From Lachnospiraceae bacterium (GTDB lineage: Bacteria > Bacillota > Clostridia > Lachnospirales > Lachnospiraceae): a DNA stretch of 39,067 bases. The notes under the pieces were generated by a model. That model did not search any database. It was given only the letters and a program-made list of their open reading frames with translations, and was not told the origin of the DNA. Where the stretch lies: positions 1 through 39,067 of the forward strand of contig JAGBCB010000007.1 of the NCBI GenBank assembly GCA_017938145.1. The letters are read 5' to 3'. The number at the start of each line of letters is the position of its first letter. Position 1 is the first letter of the stretch. Made by a program: the position numbers and the translations under genes. This document shows, piece after piece, positions 16,591-22,487 of the stretch.

Positions 16591-16791
16591 CTATAAATCC
16601 AGAGGTTCTATATTAAGTGCTTTGCATATTTTGATTACTGTGTCAAACTGCATGCCCGCAATACCCCGGGAAAGCCCTGTGGTTAAGGAACTGTAGGGAA
16701 TGTCTGCGGCGATGGCAAATTGTCGTAAACTTACGTAGTTATCAAGAATCAGATTCCTGAGTTTCTGTTCCCTGGACTGGATTTGATTCAT
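16591..16791 (-). CDS. Small XRE-like helix-turn-helix protein
   Basis: A 66-residue Cro/C1-type protein: LRQFAIAADIPYSSLTTGLSRG is the helix-turn-helix and MQFDTVIKICKALNIEPLDL is the typical closing helix pair. I chose ATG 16791, 9 nt after AAAGG; an earlier ATG at 16797 is also possible. It overlaps the 3' end of the DeoR gene by 50 nt in another frame and is probably translated from the same message. Being only the DNA-binding domain, it could act as an autoregulator or modulate its partner. Confidence 0.72.
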   Translation of the reverse strand: MNQIQSREQKLRNLILDNYVSLRQFAIAADIPYSSLTTGLSRGIAGMQFDTVIKICKALNIEPLDL

Positions 16792-17608
16792 TTGCATCAT
16801 CCTTTCGTTCTCTTGGCCGTTGTTCCGTCCGGTTTGGATTTGGTTCCACAATAAATACTTCTACACCTTTTTCTTCAATCTTTGAAATTTCTTCTTCTAC
16901 GCAATCCCAGTCAGTAATCAGCAGGTCGAACTTTTCTGCGTTGCAGACTTTGATAAAGGCGTTGGTGCCGATTTTGCTACTTGGCAGCAGAAGAATTTTC
17001 TGTCGGCTGTTTTCAATGACTTTTCGCTGGAAGGCAGCGGTTTCGTCGGTGCCGTTGGAAAGCCCGAATTCAGAGGTGAGTCCTCCGCCGGTGATAAAAC
17101 ACAGGTCAAAGTGCATCCGGCTGACAAAATCGGTGGCCATGCTGTCTACCACACTGGTGCTCTGGCGCATTTTTCCGCCTACTACGTACAAATCGACATT
17201 GGTCAGGTGACGCAGACGATTGGCCAGGTCGATGGAGTTTACCACTAAGGTGTAGTGAATATTCCGCGGCAGATAGTGGCACATGTGAAAACCGAAGGAA
17301 CCTCCGGTGAGGTAAATAATCTGATTTTCTTTGATGTGGGTTACTGCCAGCTTGGCAATTTGCTCATAGTTTTCAAACACCGGCATTTCATCAAAGTTGC
17401 GGTTGCGGGGTGGCATGAAGCCTGCCGGCATCGGTTTTAAGGCACCACCGTGGGTGCGCTTGCAGAGTCCTTTGCTTTCTAAAATACGCAGGTCCCGGCG
17501 GGCGGACTCGTGGGAGATATCAAACAGGGTGGTGAGCTCTGCGATGGTAATGTGTCCTTTCTTATCGATGAGTTCTGCTATTTTTAATTGTCTTTCTTCC
17601 ATTAACAT
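16742..17608 (-). CDS. DeoR-family transcriptional repressor
   Basis: A 288-residue regulator: the N-terminal winged HTH (ERQLKIAELIDKKGHITIAELTTLFDISHESARRDLRILESKGL) has the DeoR signature, followed by the DeoRC sugar-phosphate-binding domain (TRGGA-like THGGAL, then VVNSIDLANRL and GLSNGTDETAAFQRKVI). The second ATG (17608) fits the AAGGAGG site best, since the first ATG at 17614 starts only 1-2 nt from it. DeoR proteins sense phosphorylated sugars, so it may repress sugar catabolism genes, perhaps this locus. The last ~25 residues are a charged, unordered tail that overlaps the small HTH gene. Confidence 0.88.
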   Translation of the reverse strand: MLMEERQLKIAELIDKKGHITIAELTTLFDISHESARRDLRILESKGLCKRTHGGALKPMPAGFMPPRNRNFDEMPVFENYEQIAKLAVTHIKENQIIYLTGGSFGFHMCHYLPRNIHYTLVVNSIDLANRLRHLTNVDLYVVGGKMRQSTSVVDSMATDFVSRMHFDLCFITGGGLTSEFGLSNGTDETAAFQRKVIENSRQKILLLPSSKIGTNAFIKVCNAEKFDLLITDWDCVEEEISKIEEKGVEVFIVEPNPNRTEQRPRERKDDANESNPVQGTETQESDS

Positions 17609-17614
17609 AAACAT

Positions 17615-17917
17615 TCCTCCTTGATTATACTTGTTTTACCGCTTGTGAATGAATCTGTGGGTTTTATGTAGCTACTACAGTGAGAATAACACATAAACGG
17701 TAATAAAGCAATAGAATCGGTAAACGAAGTTGCGTTTATTTTTCTGTTGACATGGTTCACGCAATGCGTTACCATAGAAACAAAGAAAGTCATCTTTTTT
17801 TATTTCATTGAATCTAGGTAGAGCTATTAATCTTTGGTACATGGTTTTCTTGAAAGTATCCCCATAGAAAAATTAGGATTTTTGTGCACAAGATGTGTCG
17901 AAGACAAACTTTATACA
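17615..17917. other. Intergenic region between DeoR and hicA, no gene seen
   Basis: No convincing coding sequence. A TATAAT lies on the minus strand close to the DeoR ribosome site. On the plus strand TTGACA (17748-17753), 17 bp and TACCAT (17771-17776) could be a promoter reading toward hicA. An imperfect inverted repeat (GGTTCACGCA/ATGCGTTACC, 17755-17774) lies in its spacer and could be an operator. Confidence 0.4.
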
Positions 17918-17946
17918 TTGACGAGTGTGTATTTAGTGTGTATAAT
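17918..17946 (+). promoter_or_regulatory. hicA promoter with tandem 11-bp repeats
   Basis: TTGACG (17918-17923), a 17-bp spacer and a perfect TATAAT (17941-17946). The word AGTGTGTAT occurs twice at 11-bp spacing (17924-17932 and 17935-17943) across the spacer and -10, a plausible HicB operator. The -10 abuts the TAGGAGG ribosome site, so RNA from this promoter would start around 17953, almost at the start codon. Confidence 0.6.
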
Positions 17947-17957
17947 TAGGAGGACGA

Positions 17958-18131
17958 ATGAAAAGGAAAGACTTAATAAAATTATTGGAAAAAGGCGGAT
18001 TCCGATTTGAACGGCATGGTGGCAGCCATGATATATTCGTTAGAGCTTCGGAACGAGAAGAAATACCTCGACATCGGGAAATAAATGAGCAGTTAGCAAA
18101 AGCAATTTTGAAGAGACGAGGATTATTGTAA
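17958..18131 (+). CDS. hicA: HicA-type toxin (mRNA interferase)
   Basis: A 57-residue protein with the compact HicA fold: KDLIKLLEKGGFRFERHGGSHDIF followed by IPRHREINEQLAKAILKRRGL. H24 in GGSHDIF is the position of the catalytic histidine of HicA ribonucleases, which cleave mRNA on the ribosome. AGGAGG lies 4-5 nt before the ATG. It is followed by hicB after 16 nt, the usual toxin-first order. Confidence 0.88.
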   Translation: MKRKDLIKLLEKGGFRFERHGGSHDIFVRASEREEIPRHREINEQLAKAILKRRGLL

Positions 18132-18147
18132 GTTGGGAGGTATTAAC

Positions 18148-18567
18148 ATGAAAAATGTTTATCCGGTATTTTTTACACAAGCGAAGGACGTTATTTTGAT
18201 TGAGGTTCCGGACTTTGGAATTTTAACACAGGGAAAAAATATGAATGACGCCATTGATATGGCAAGAGATGCTATGGAATTGCATTGTGTGTCCATGGAA
18301 GATGCAAAAGAAGAAATTCCATTACCATCGGAATTAAAAAAGTTACAAGTTGCAAATGGAACTTTTGCAGAAGAAGGGGAGACTTTTATTTCATTGGTGG
18401 ATATTGATTCGGAAGAATATAGAAGAAAAACAGACACAAGAACGGTTAGACGAAATGTGGCTTTGCCGAGTTGGTTAAATTATGAGGCGGAAAAAGCACA
18501 GATTAATGTGTCCAGAGTGTTGCAGGAAGCGTTAATAAATACTTTGGGATTGCAGAGAAAAATATAA
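18148..18567 (+). CDS. hicB: HicB-type antitoxin
   Basis: A 139-residue antitoxin. Residues 1-60 form the degenerate RNase-H-like HicB domain (YPVFFTQAKDVILIEVPDFGILTQGKNMNDAIDMARDAMEL), which masks HicA, and the C-terminal part (LPSWLNYEAEKAQINVSRVLQEALIN) is a DNA-binding domain of ribbon-helix-helix type for autorepression. The ATG at 18148 follows GGGAGG with 7-nt spacing; an in-frame upstream start at 18133 lacks one. Only 13 nt separate it from the Nudix-methyltransferase gene, so the pair leads a longer operon. Confidence 0.9.
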   Translation: MKNVYPVFFTQAKDVILIEVPDFGILTQGKNMNDAIDMARDAMELHCVSMEDAKEEIPLPSELKKLQVANGTFAEEGETFISLVDIDSEEYRRKTDTRTVRRNVALPSWLNYEAEKAQINVSRVLQEALINTLGLQRKI

Positions 18568-18580
18568 CAGGAGCTCAATT

Positions 18581-19855
18581 ATGAACAACAGATTCAAAAT
18601 AAAACCATGGAATCTTATCGCAGAACTAACCGATAAAAATGTATTAGGTCTTGACGGAATGAGTAATAAAGTACCTCGAAAAACATCCCGTGCTCTTGTC
18701 ATAAATGAAGAGGGCAACTGCGCAGTGATGTATGCGGAAAAATTTAATTTATATTCCTTGCCGGGTGGCGGAATCGAAGAGGGCGAGGATGAAGTTTCCA
18801 CTCTTATCAGAGAAATTTATGAAGAAACCGGATGTACCTGTGATTCCATCGAACAACTTGGCGTGGTGTCGGAAAACAGAAATCATCAGGACTATACAAC
18901 GCTTTCCTACTATTTTGTTGTACATACGAAAACAAAAACAAGTGATACGCATTTGACAGAAGCAGAAATTGAAAACGGAACATCCGTAAAATGGTTCTCG
19001 CTGGAAGAAACCCTGCATCGAATCAAAGATGCAGAGCATGAAACAACCCAAAGAAAATTTCTACAGGCAAGAGATTTGGCTGCATTGACGGAATATTGCA
19101 GGAGGTTGGAATTAAAACAGCTCTGGCAATCCGAAGAATCCATTGCCCATATTCATGGTTGGGACTTTTCACACATCAATGACCGCTACGAAGAAGGCAA
19201 CGATATTCCTTGGAACTACGAAGAAATCATACGTCAATATCTTACGCCTGACGTGAAAATTTTAGACTTTGACACCGGTGGCGGGGAGTTTTTGTTGTCG
19301 CTGGGACATCCATATAAAAACACTGCAGCCACGGAAGGCTTTCCGCCAAACGTACAGCTGTGCAAAGAAACTTTACTGCCTCTTGGCATTGATTTTAAGG
19401 AGTGCAGGGATGCAGCAAACATTCCATTTGAGGATGAATCCTTTGACATTATCATCAACCGGCACGGGGATTTTAATGCAAAGGAATTACACCGTTTGTT
19501 GAAAAAGGGTGGTCTTTTCATTACCCAGCAGGTTGGCAGCGAGAACGATCGGGAACTGGTTGAGATGGTGCTTCCGGGAACACCAAAGCAGTTTCCGGAC
19601 TTGAATCTGACTAAGCAGCAAAAGGAATTTGAAGAAGCAGGATTTGAAATTTTGCAGGCAGAGGAAGCCTTTCTTCCGATTAAGTTTTATGATGTGGGTG
19701 CCTTTGTGTGGTTTGCCCGCATCATCGAGTGGGAATTTCCGGGCTTTTCTGTGGATGGCTGCTTCGAAAAATTGTTAGAGATGCAGAAAATCATAGAAGA
19801 AACCGGAGAGATTGCAGGTACGACACACCGCTACCTGATTGTCGCAAGAAAATAA
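18581..19855 (+). CDS. Nudix hydrolase fused to a SAM-dependent methyltransferase
   Basis: A 424-residue two-domain protein. Residues about 1-165 are a Nudix hydrolase with a complete box: G63, E69, R77-E78, E81-E82 and G84, preceded by SLPGGG. After a linker, residues about 185-424 are a class I methyltransferase (LWQSEESIAHIHGWDF, then motif I D229-F-D-T-G-G-G-E236, IPFEDESFDIIINRHGD and HRLLKKGGLFITQQVG). Stand-alone versions of both halves are common in Firmicutes; the fusion is less familiar to me. There is no frameshift or stop between the halves. The substrates of both halves are unknown. It is co-directional with hicAB and the GNAT genes. Confidence 0.85.
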   Translation: MNNRFKIKPWNLIAELTDKNVLGLDGMSNKVPRKTSRALVINEEGNCAVMYAEKFNLYSLPGGGIEEGEDEVSTLIREIYEETGCTCDSIEQLGVVSENRNHQDYTTLSYYFVVHTKTKTSDTHLTEAEIENGTSVKWFSLEETLHRIKDAEHETTQRKFLQARDLAALTEYCRRLELKQLWQSEESIAHIHGWDFSHINDRYEEGNDIPWNYEEIIRQYLTPDVKILDFDTGGGEFLLSLGHPYKNTAATEGFPPNVQLCKETLLPLGIDFKECRDAANIPFEDESFDIIINRHGDFNAKELHRLLKKGGLFITQQVGSENDRELVEMVLPGTPKQFPDLNLTKQQKEFEEAGFEILQAEEAFLPIKFYDVGAFVWFARIIEWEFPGFSVDGCFEKLLEMQKIIEETGEIAGTTHRYLIVARK

Positions 19856-19880
19856 ATTTTGTATAAAAGGAGAATATCAA

Positions 19881-20429
19881 ATGAGATTTGAAGAAAGAAC
19901 CTTTACCTTAAAAGACGGTCGTACCTGCGTGCTTTGTCCGACCTACCCGGAGTATGCTGCGGACATGATTGAGTACTTAAAAATCACAGCGGCAGAAACC
20001 CCGTTTCTTCTCCGTTACCCGGACGAGGTAAATTATACATTGGAGGGCGAGAAAGAAATTCTTGGGCACCTTCTGGAAAATGAAACCGGTGTTATGATGA
20101 TGGCATTGGTAGACGGCAAGGTTGCCGGAAACTGCAGTATCAACGGCATGGGCAACAAACGCAGGGTCCTGCACCGGTGCGGTCTCGCTATTGCCCTCAA
20201 GAAAGAGTTCTGGAATCTCGGCATCGGTACCGCTATGATGCAGTACTTAGAAGAGCTGGCACGGCAAATCGGTTATGAGCAGATAGAACTGGAAGTGGTG
20301 GAAGGAAATGACACTGCAAAACGACTGTATGAAAAGTGCGGTTTTGTGGAAACCGGCAAGCATCTACGGGCGCTGAAGTATGATGATGGTACATATCGGG
20401 ATGAGTACATTATGATTAAGGTATTATAA
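19881..20429 (+). CDS. GNAT-family N-acetyltransferase
   Basis: A 182-residue acetyltransferase. Motif A is GLAIALKKEFWNLGIGTAMMQYLEELARQIGYEQIELEV, with the acetyl-CoA pyrophosphate loop in NLGIGTA, followed by VVEGNDTAKRLYEKCGFVETGKHLRALKYDDGTYRDEYIM typical of the RimJ/RimL-like branch. The ATG at 19881 follows AAGGAG; an open frame extends upstream into the preceding gene without a ribosome site. The acceptor may be a protein N-terminus, polyamine or small molecule; this cannot be told from sequence. Confidence 0.87.
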   Translation: MRFEERTFTLKDGRTCVLCPTYPEYAADMIEYLKITAAETPFLLRYPDEVNYTLEGEKEILGHLLENETGVMMMALVDGKVAGNCSINGMGNKRRVLHRCGLAIALKKEFWNLGIGTAMMQYLEELARQIGYEQIELEVVEGNDTAKRLYEKCGFVETGKHLRALKYDDGTYRDEYIMIKVL

Positions 20430-20441
20430 GAGGGTAAATAC

Positions 20442-20906
20442 ATGATTTTATATAGCCCAAAACTAGAAGATTTATGGTTCCGTAAAATGTTTATGGCTGA
20501 TGAAGAAACCATGTCCTACAATCACAACTGGGGAGGCACTATTCCATTCCCGGAGGAGAACTGGCCGGAGTGGTATGATTACTGGATTGCACATCCGGAA
20601 GGAAAAAGATTTTATAAATATTTGCAGGATGAAAGTACCGGTGAATTTGTAGGGGAAATTGCATATCACTATGACGAGGAAGAACAGAAGTATATTGCGG
20701 ATGTTATTGTGCATGCAAAATACCGCGGTAAAGGTTTCGGTGAGCAGGGTCTGCTTTTGCTTTGTGAAGCCGCCAAGGAACATGGAATAGAGGTTCTTTA
20801 TGATAATATTGCGATTGATAATCCTGCCATCAAGCTGTTTCTGAAGGTCGGATTTTATGAGGAGTATCGCACGGACGAGATAATTATGTTGAGGAAAGAC
20901 TTATAA
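20442..20906 (+). CDS. GNAT-family N-acetyltransferase
   Basis: A 154-residue protein with motif A YIADVIVHAKYRGKGFGEQGLLLLCEAAKEHGIEVLYDNIAIDNPAIKLFLKVGFYEEYRTDEIIMLRK, where RGKGFGEQG is the acetyl-CoA loop. It begins 12 nt after the previous GNAT stop and is only loosely similar to it, so this is not a recent duplication. It ends the hicAB-led operon; a small-RNA promoter begins 8 nt after its stop. Confidence 0.87.
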   Translation: MILYSPKLEDLWFRKMFMADEETMSYNHNWGGTIPFPEENWPEWYDYWIAHPEGKRFYKYLQDESTGEFVGEIAYHYDEEEQKYIADVIVHAKYRGKGFGEQGLLLLCEAAKEHGIEVLYDNIAIDNPAIKLFLKVGFYEEYRTDEIIMLRKDL

Positions 20907-20913
20907 ATGTAAC

Positions 20914-20942
20914 TTGACAAGTTACATTCTATCATTTATATT
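20914..20942 (+). promoter_or_regulatory. Strong promoter of the antitoxin RNA
   Basis: TTGACA (20914-20919), 17-bp spacer, TATATT (20937-20942): near-consensus sigma-A promoter with no open frame downstream on the plus strand. The -35 lies in a palindrome TGTAACTTG-A-CAAGTTACA (20909-20927), a possible operator. Confidence 0.7.
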
Positions 20943-20948
20943 AAAACT

Positions 20949-21036
20949 AAAGAGGGAAACCCGAAGCGGTTCGCCCTGATGTTAAGCTATTTTTACATAG
21001 CCGTCATTGGTAGGACAATGGCGGCTAATCTTTTTC
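20949..21036 (+). ncRNA. Putative type I antitoxin RNA, about 88 nt
   Basis: Starts about 7 nt after a near-consensus promoter. The 5' part holds a hairpin with AGGG/CCCT arms and an inner CCG/CGG; the 3' end is a terminator with AGCCGTCATTG pairing to CAATGGCGGCT, then AATCTTTTT. The RNA is convergent with, and overlaps, the stop codon and 3' end of the small hydrophobic peptide gene on the other strand, as RatA does with TxpA in Bacillus subtilis. Function is inferred from layout. Confidence 0.6.
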
Positions 21037-21117
21037 CTTGAATACCGTGTGACACGCTACTACAAGGGCAACAAGCAATAAACAAAACTGAATTAAGTCA
21101 GATAATGTTATGTACAT
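21025..21117 (-). CDS. Small hydrophobic type I toxin-like peptide (30 aa)
   Basis: The minus strand encodes a 30-residue peptide, MYITLSDLIQ followed by a hydrophobic helix (FCLLLVALVVACHTVF) and a charged KEKD end, the form of holin-like TxpA/Fst-type toxins that insert in the membrane. AGGAGGG lies 7 nt before the ATG and is the 3' arm of a hairpin whose other arm, CCCTCCT, lies 10 nt upstream, so translation starts are probably masked in the full message. The gene is missed by length filters. A membrane peptide with another role is possible. Confidence 0.65.
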   Translation of the reverse strand: MYITLSDLIQFCLLLVALVVACHTVFKEKD

Positions 21118-21123
21118 TGTTAT

Positions 21124-21157
21124 CACCCTCCTTTCGTAAGATAGGAGGGTTTTTTTA
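21124..21157. promoter_or_regulatory. Hairpin masking the toxin ribosome site; also plus-strand terminator
   Basis: ACCCTCCT (21125-21132) and AGGAGGGT (21143-21150) form an 8-bp stem with a 10-nt loop. On the minus strand the stem includes the toxin Shine-Dalgarno sequence. On the plus strand it is followed by a run of T and reads as an intrinsic terminator upstream of the serine hydrolase gene. Confidence 0.6.
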
Positions 21158-21250
21158 TAAAAAACTATTGAAATTAATTTTTAATTCACTTAGGCTTATT
21201 ACAGGACGTCCAAATAATATGATTTTTACTGCTTACAGGAGGAAGCTTTG

Positions 21251-22237
21251 ATGAAGAAAGTTTTAGATACTTATTCAAGTAAAAACGATAGTAATATAAA
21301 ACAGATTGTAGCCTATAAAGATAACATCCTTCAAATGGAAGAGTATAGAGATGGTTTTAAAAAGGACGATACAATGAATGTAATGAGTGTAACAAAATCT
21401 GTAACAGCATTGCTGATAGGTATTGCCATTGACCAGGGTTTGATAAAAAGCGTAGACGATTTTGTGATGGACTATTACAAGGAAATTTACATTCCTAAAA
21501 GAGGAGAGCAGACGATATTTCAAGTTACAATCAAACATTTGCTTACCATGACAGCACCCTATAAGGGAAAGAGTGAACCTTGGACAAAGGTTTGTACATC
21601 AGAAGATTGGACACTGACAACATTGGATGTCTTGGGTGGCCGCAAAGGTATCACGAATGAATTCAGATATCACACTCTCGGGGTTCAAATCCTTTTGGGA
21701 ATTATCAGAACTACAAGTGGAATGAATGTGCTTGATTTTGCTAACGAATATCTTTTTAAACCTTTAGGGATTGCACCAAGAGTCAATGCAGGATGCGAGA
21801 GCAAAGAAGACCAGTTTGAGTATTTAATGAACAAAAACGACCACGGAAAGGTCTGGTTTTTGGACCCGACCGGTATGCCAACCGCGGGATGGGGCTTATC
21901 GCTTTCTGCTTATGAAATGGCACAGATAGGATTAATGGTGCTTAATAACGGAGTATACAACAAGACGCGTATTGTGAGTGAGAATTGGATTGAAATGATG
22001 ACAAAATCCTATATATCTACCGATGAGAAATTTGGAAATCAGGATTATGGTTTTTTGTGGTGGCTTCCCCACAGAACAAGGGATGTAATTGCCGCGATTG
22101 GTGATGGTGGTAATATTATTTATGTTGATAGAAAAAACCAAATTGTAGCAGCCATAACTGCACATTTTAAGCCTCTGGTTTTTGACAGAGTAGAATATAT
22201 TGAAAAAAGTATTGTAGAAGCATTAACAAAGGAATAA
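21251..22237 (+). CDS. Serine hydrolase of the beta-lactamase/PBP4 fold
   Basis: A 328-residue protein with S46-V-T-K49 as the active-site SxxK, Y140-H-T in the position of the second motif, and a GDGG segment replacing the KTG/HxG motif. GMPTAGWGLSLSAYEMAQIGLMVLNNG is typical of the class C beta-lactamase-like hydrolase family, whose members include esterases and D-aminopeptidases. No signal peptide is seen, which argues against a true beta-lactamase acting outside the cell. The ATG 21251 has AGGAGG 8 nt upstream; a TTG three bases earlier is less likely. It is convergent with GH94, and its AT-rich codons differ from the neighbours. Confidence 0.82.
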   Translation: MKKVLDTYSSKNDSNIKQIVAYKDNILQMEEYRDGFKKDDTMNVMSVTKSVTALLIGIAIDQGLIKSVDDFVMDYYKEIYIPKRGEQTIFQVTIKHLLTMTAPYKGKSEPWTKVCTSEDWTLTTLDVLGGRKGITNEFRYHTLGVQILLGIIRTTSGMNVLDFANEYLFKPLGIAPRVNAGCESKEDQFEYLMNKNDHGKVWFLDPTGMPTAGWGLSLSAYEMAQIGLMVLNNGVYNKTRIVSENWIEMMTKSYISTDEKFGNQDYGFLWWLPHRTRDVIAAIGDGGNIIYVDRKNQIVAAITAHFKPLVFDRVEYIEKSIVEALTKE

Positions 22238-22296
22238 ATTTTGGTATAGTAGCTTATCATGTAACTTTCATTCCTTTCGCCAGTCACTACATAGAC

Positions 22297-22454
22297 AAAT
22301 TTTTAAGACGAGCGTATCCATTGTGTCCGACCTCTCAGCCTACTGGTGTTTGTTCTCGGCGGACATAGCGAAGTTTTTTTTCGCTGTGTCCGACAGGAAC
22401 GAACAACTGTAGGAGGAGGCAGGCGAACACGGATACGCTCGTCTTTAAAAATTT
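22297..22454. repeat. Long nested inverted repeat A between convergent genes
   Basis: Outer arms 22297-22319 and 22431-22454 pair over 23 bp with one bulge (AAGACGAGCGTATCC core). Inside, CCTAC/GTAGG and GTTC/GAAC pairs follow, and a central hairpin GGACATAGCGA/TCGCTGTGTCC closes on a T-rich loop. Even the flanks (GTAACTTTC..CCTTTC and GAAAGG..GTTTAC) are roughly complementary. It lies between the convergent serine hydrolase and GH94 genes, so it may end both transcripts. Internal sequences GACCTCTCAGC and GGAGGCAGGC recur in repeat B at 26.8 kb. Confidence 0.85.
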
Positions 22455-22487
22455 CTTATGAAGTTTCTAATGAAAGGAAATAAAAGT

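Noticed and set aside
21251-22237. Antibiotic-resistance beta-lactamase
   Set aside because: The SxxK fold is present but there is no signal peptide and the third motif is GDGG; the broad serine hydrolase family is a safer call.
22297-22454. Tn/IS terminal inverted repeats around a small element
   Set aside because: The arms enclose only about 110 bp with further nested pairing and no transposase; a structured hairpin explains it better, though a non-autonomous element is not excluded.
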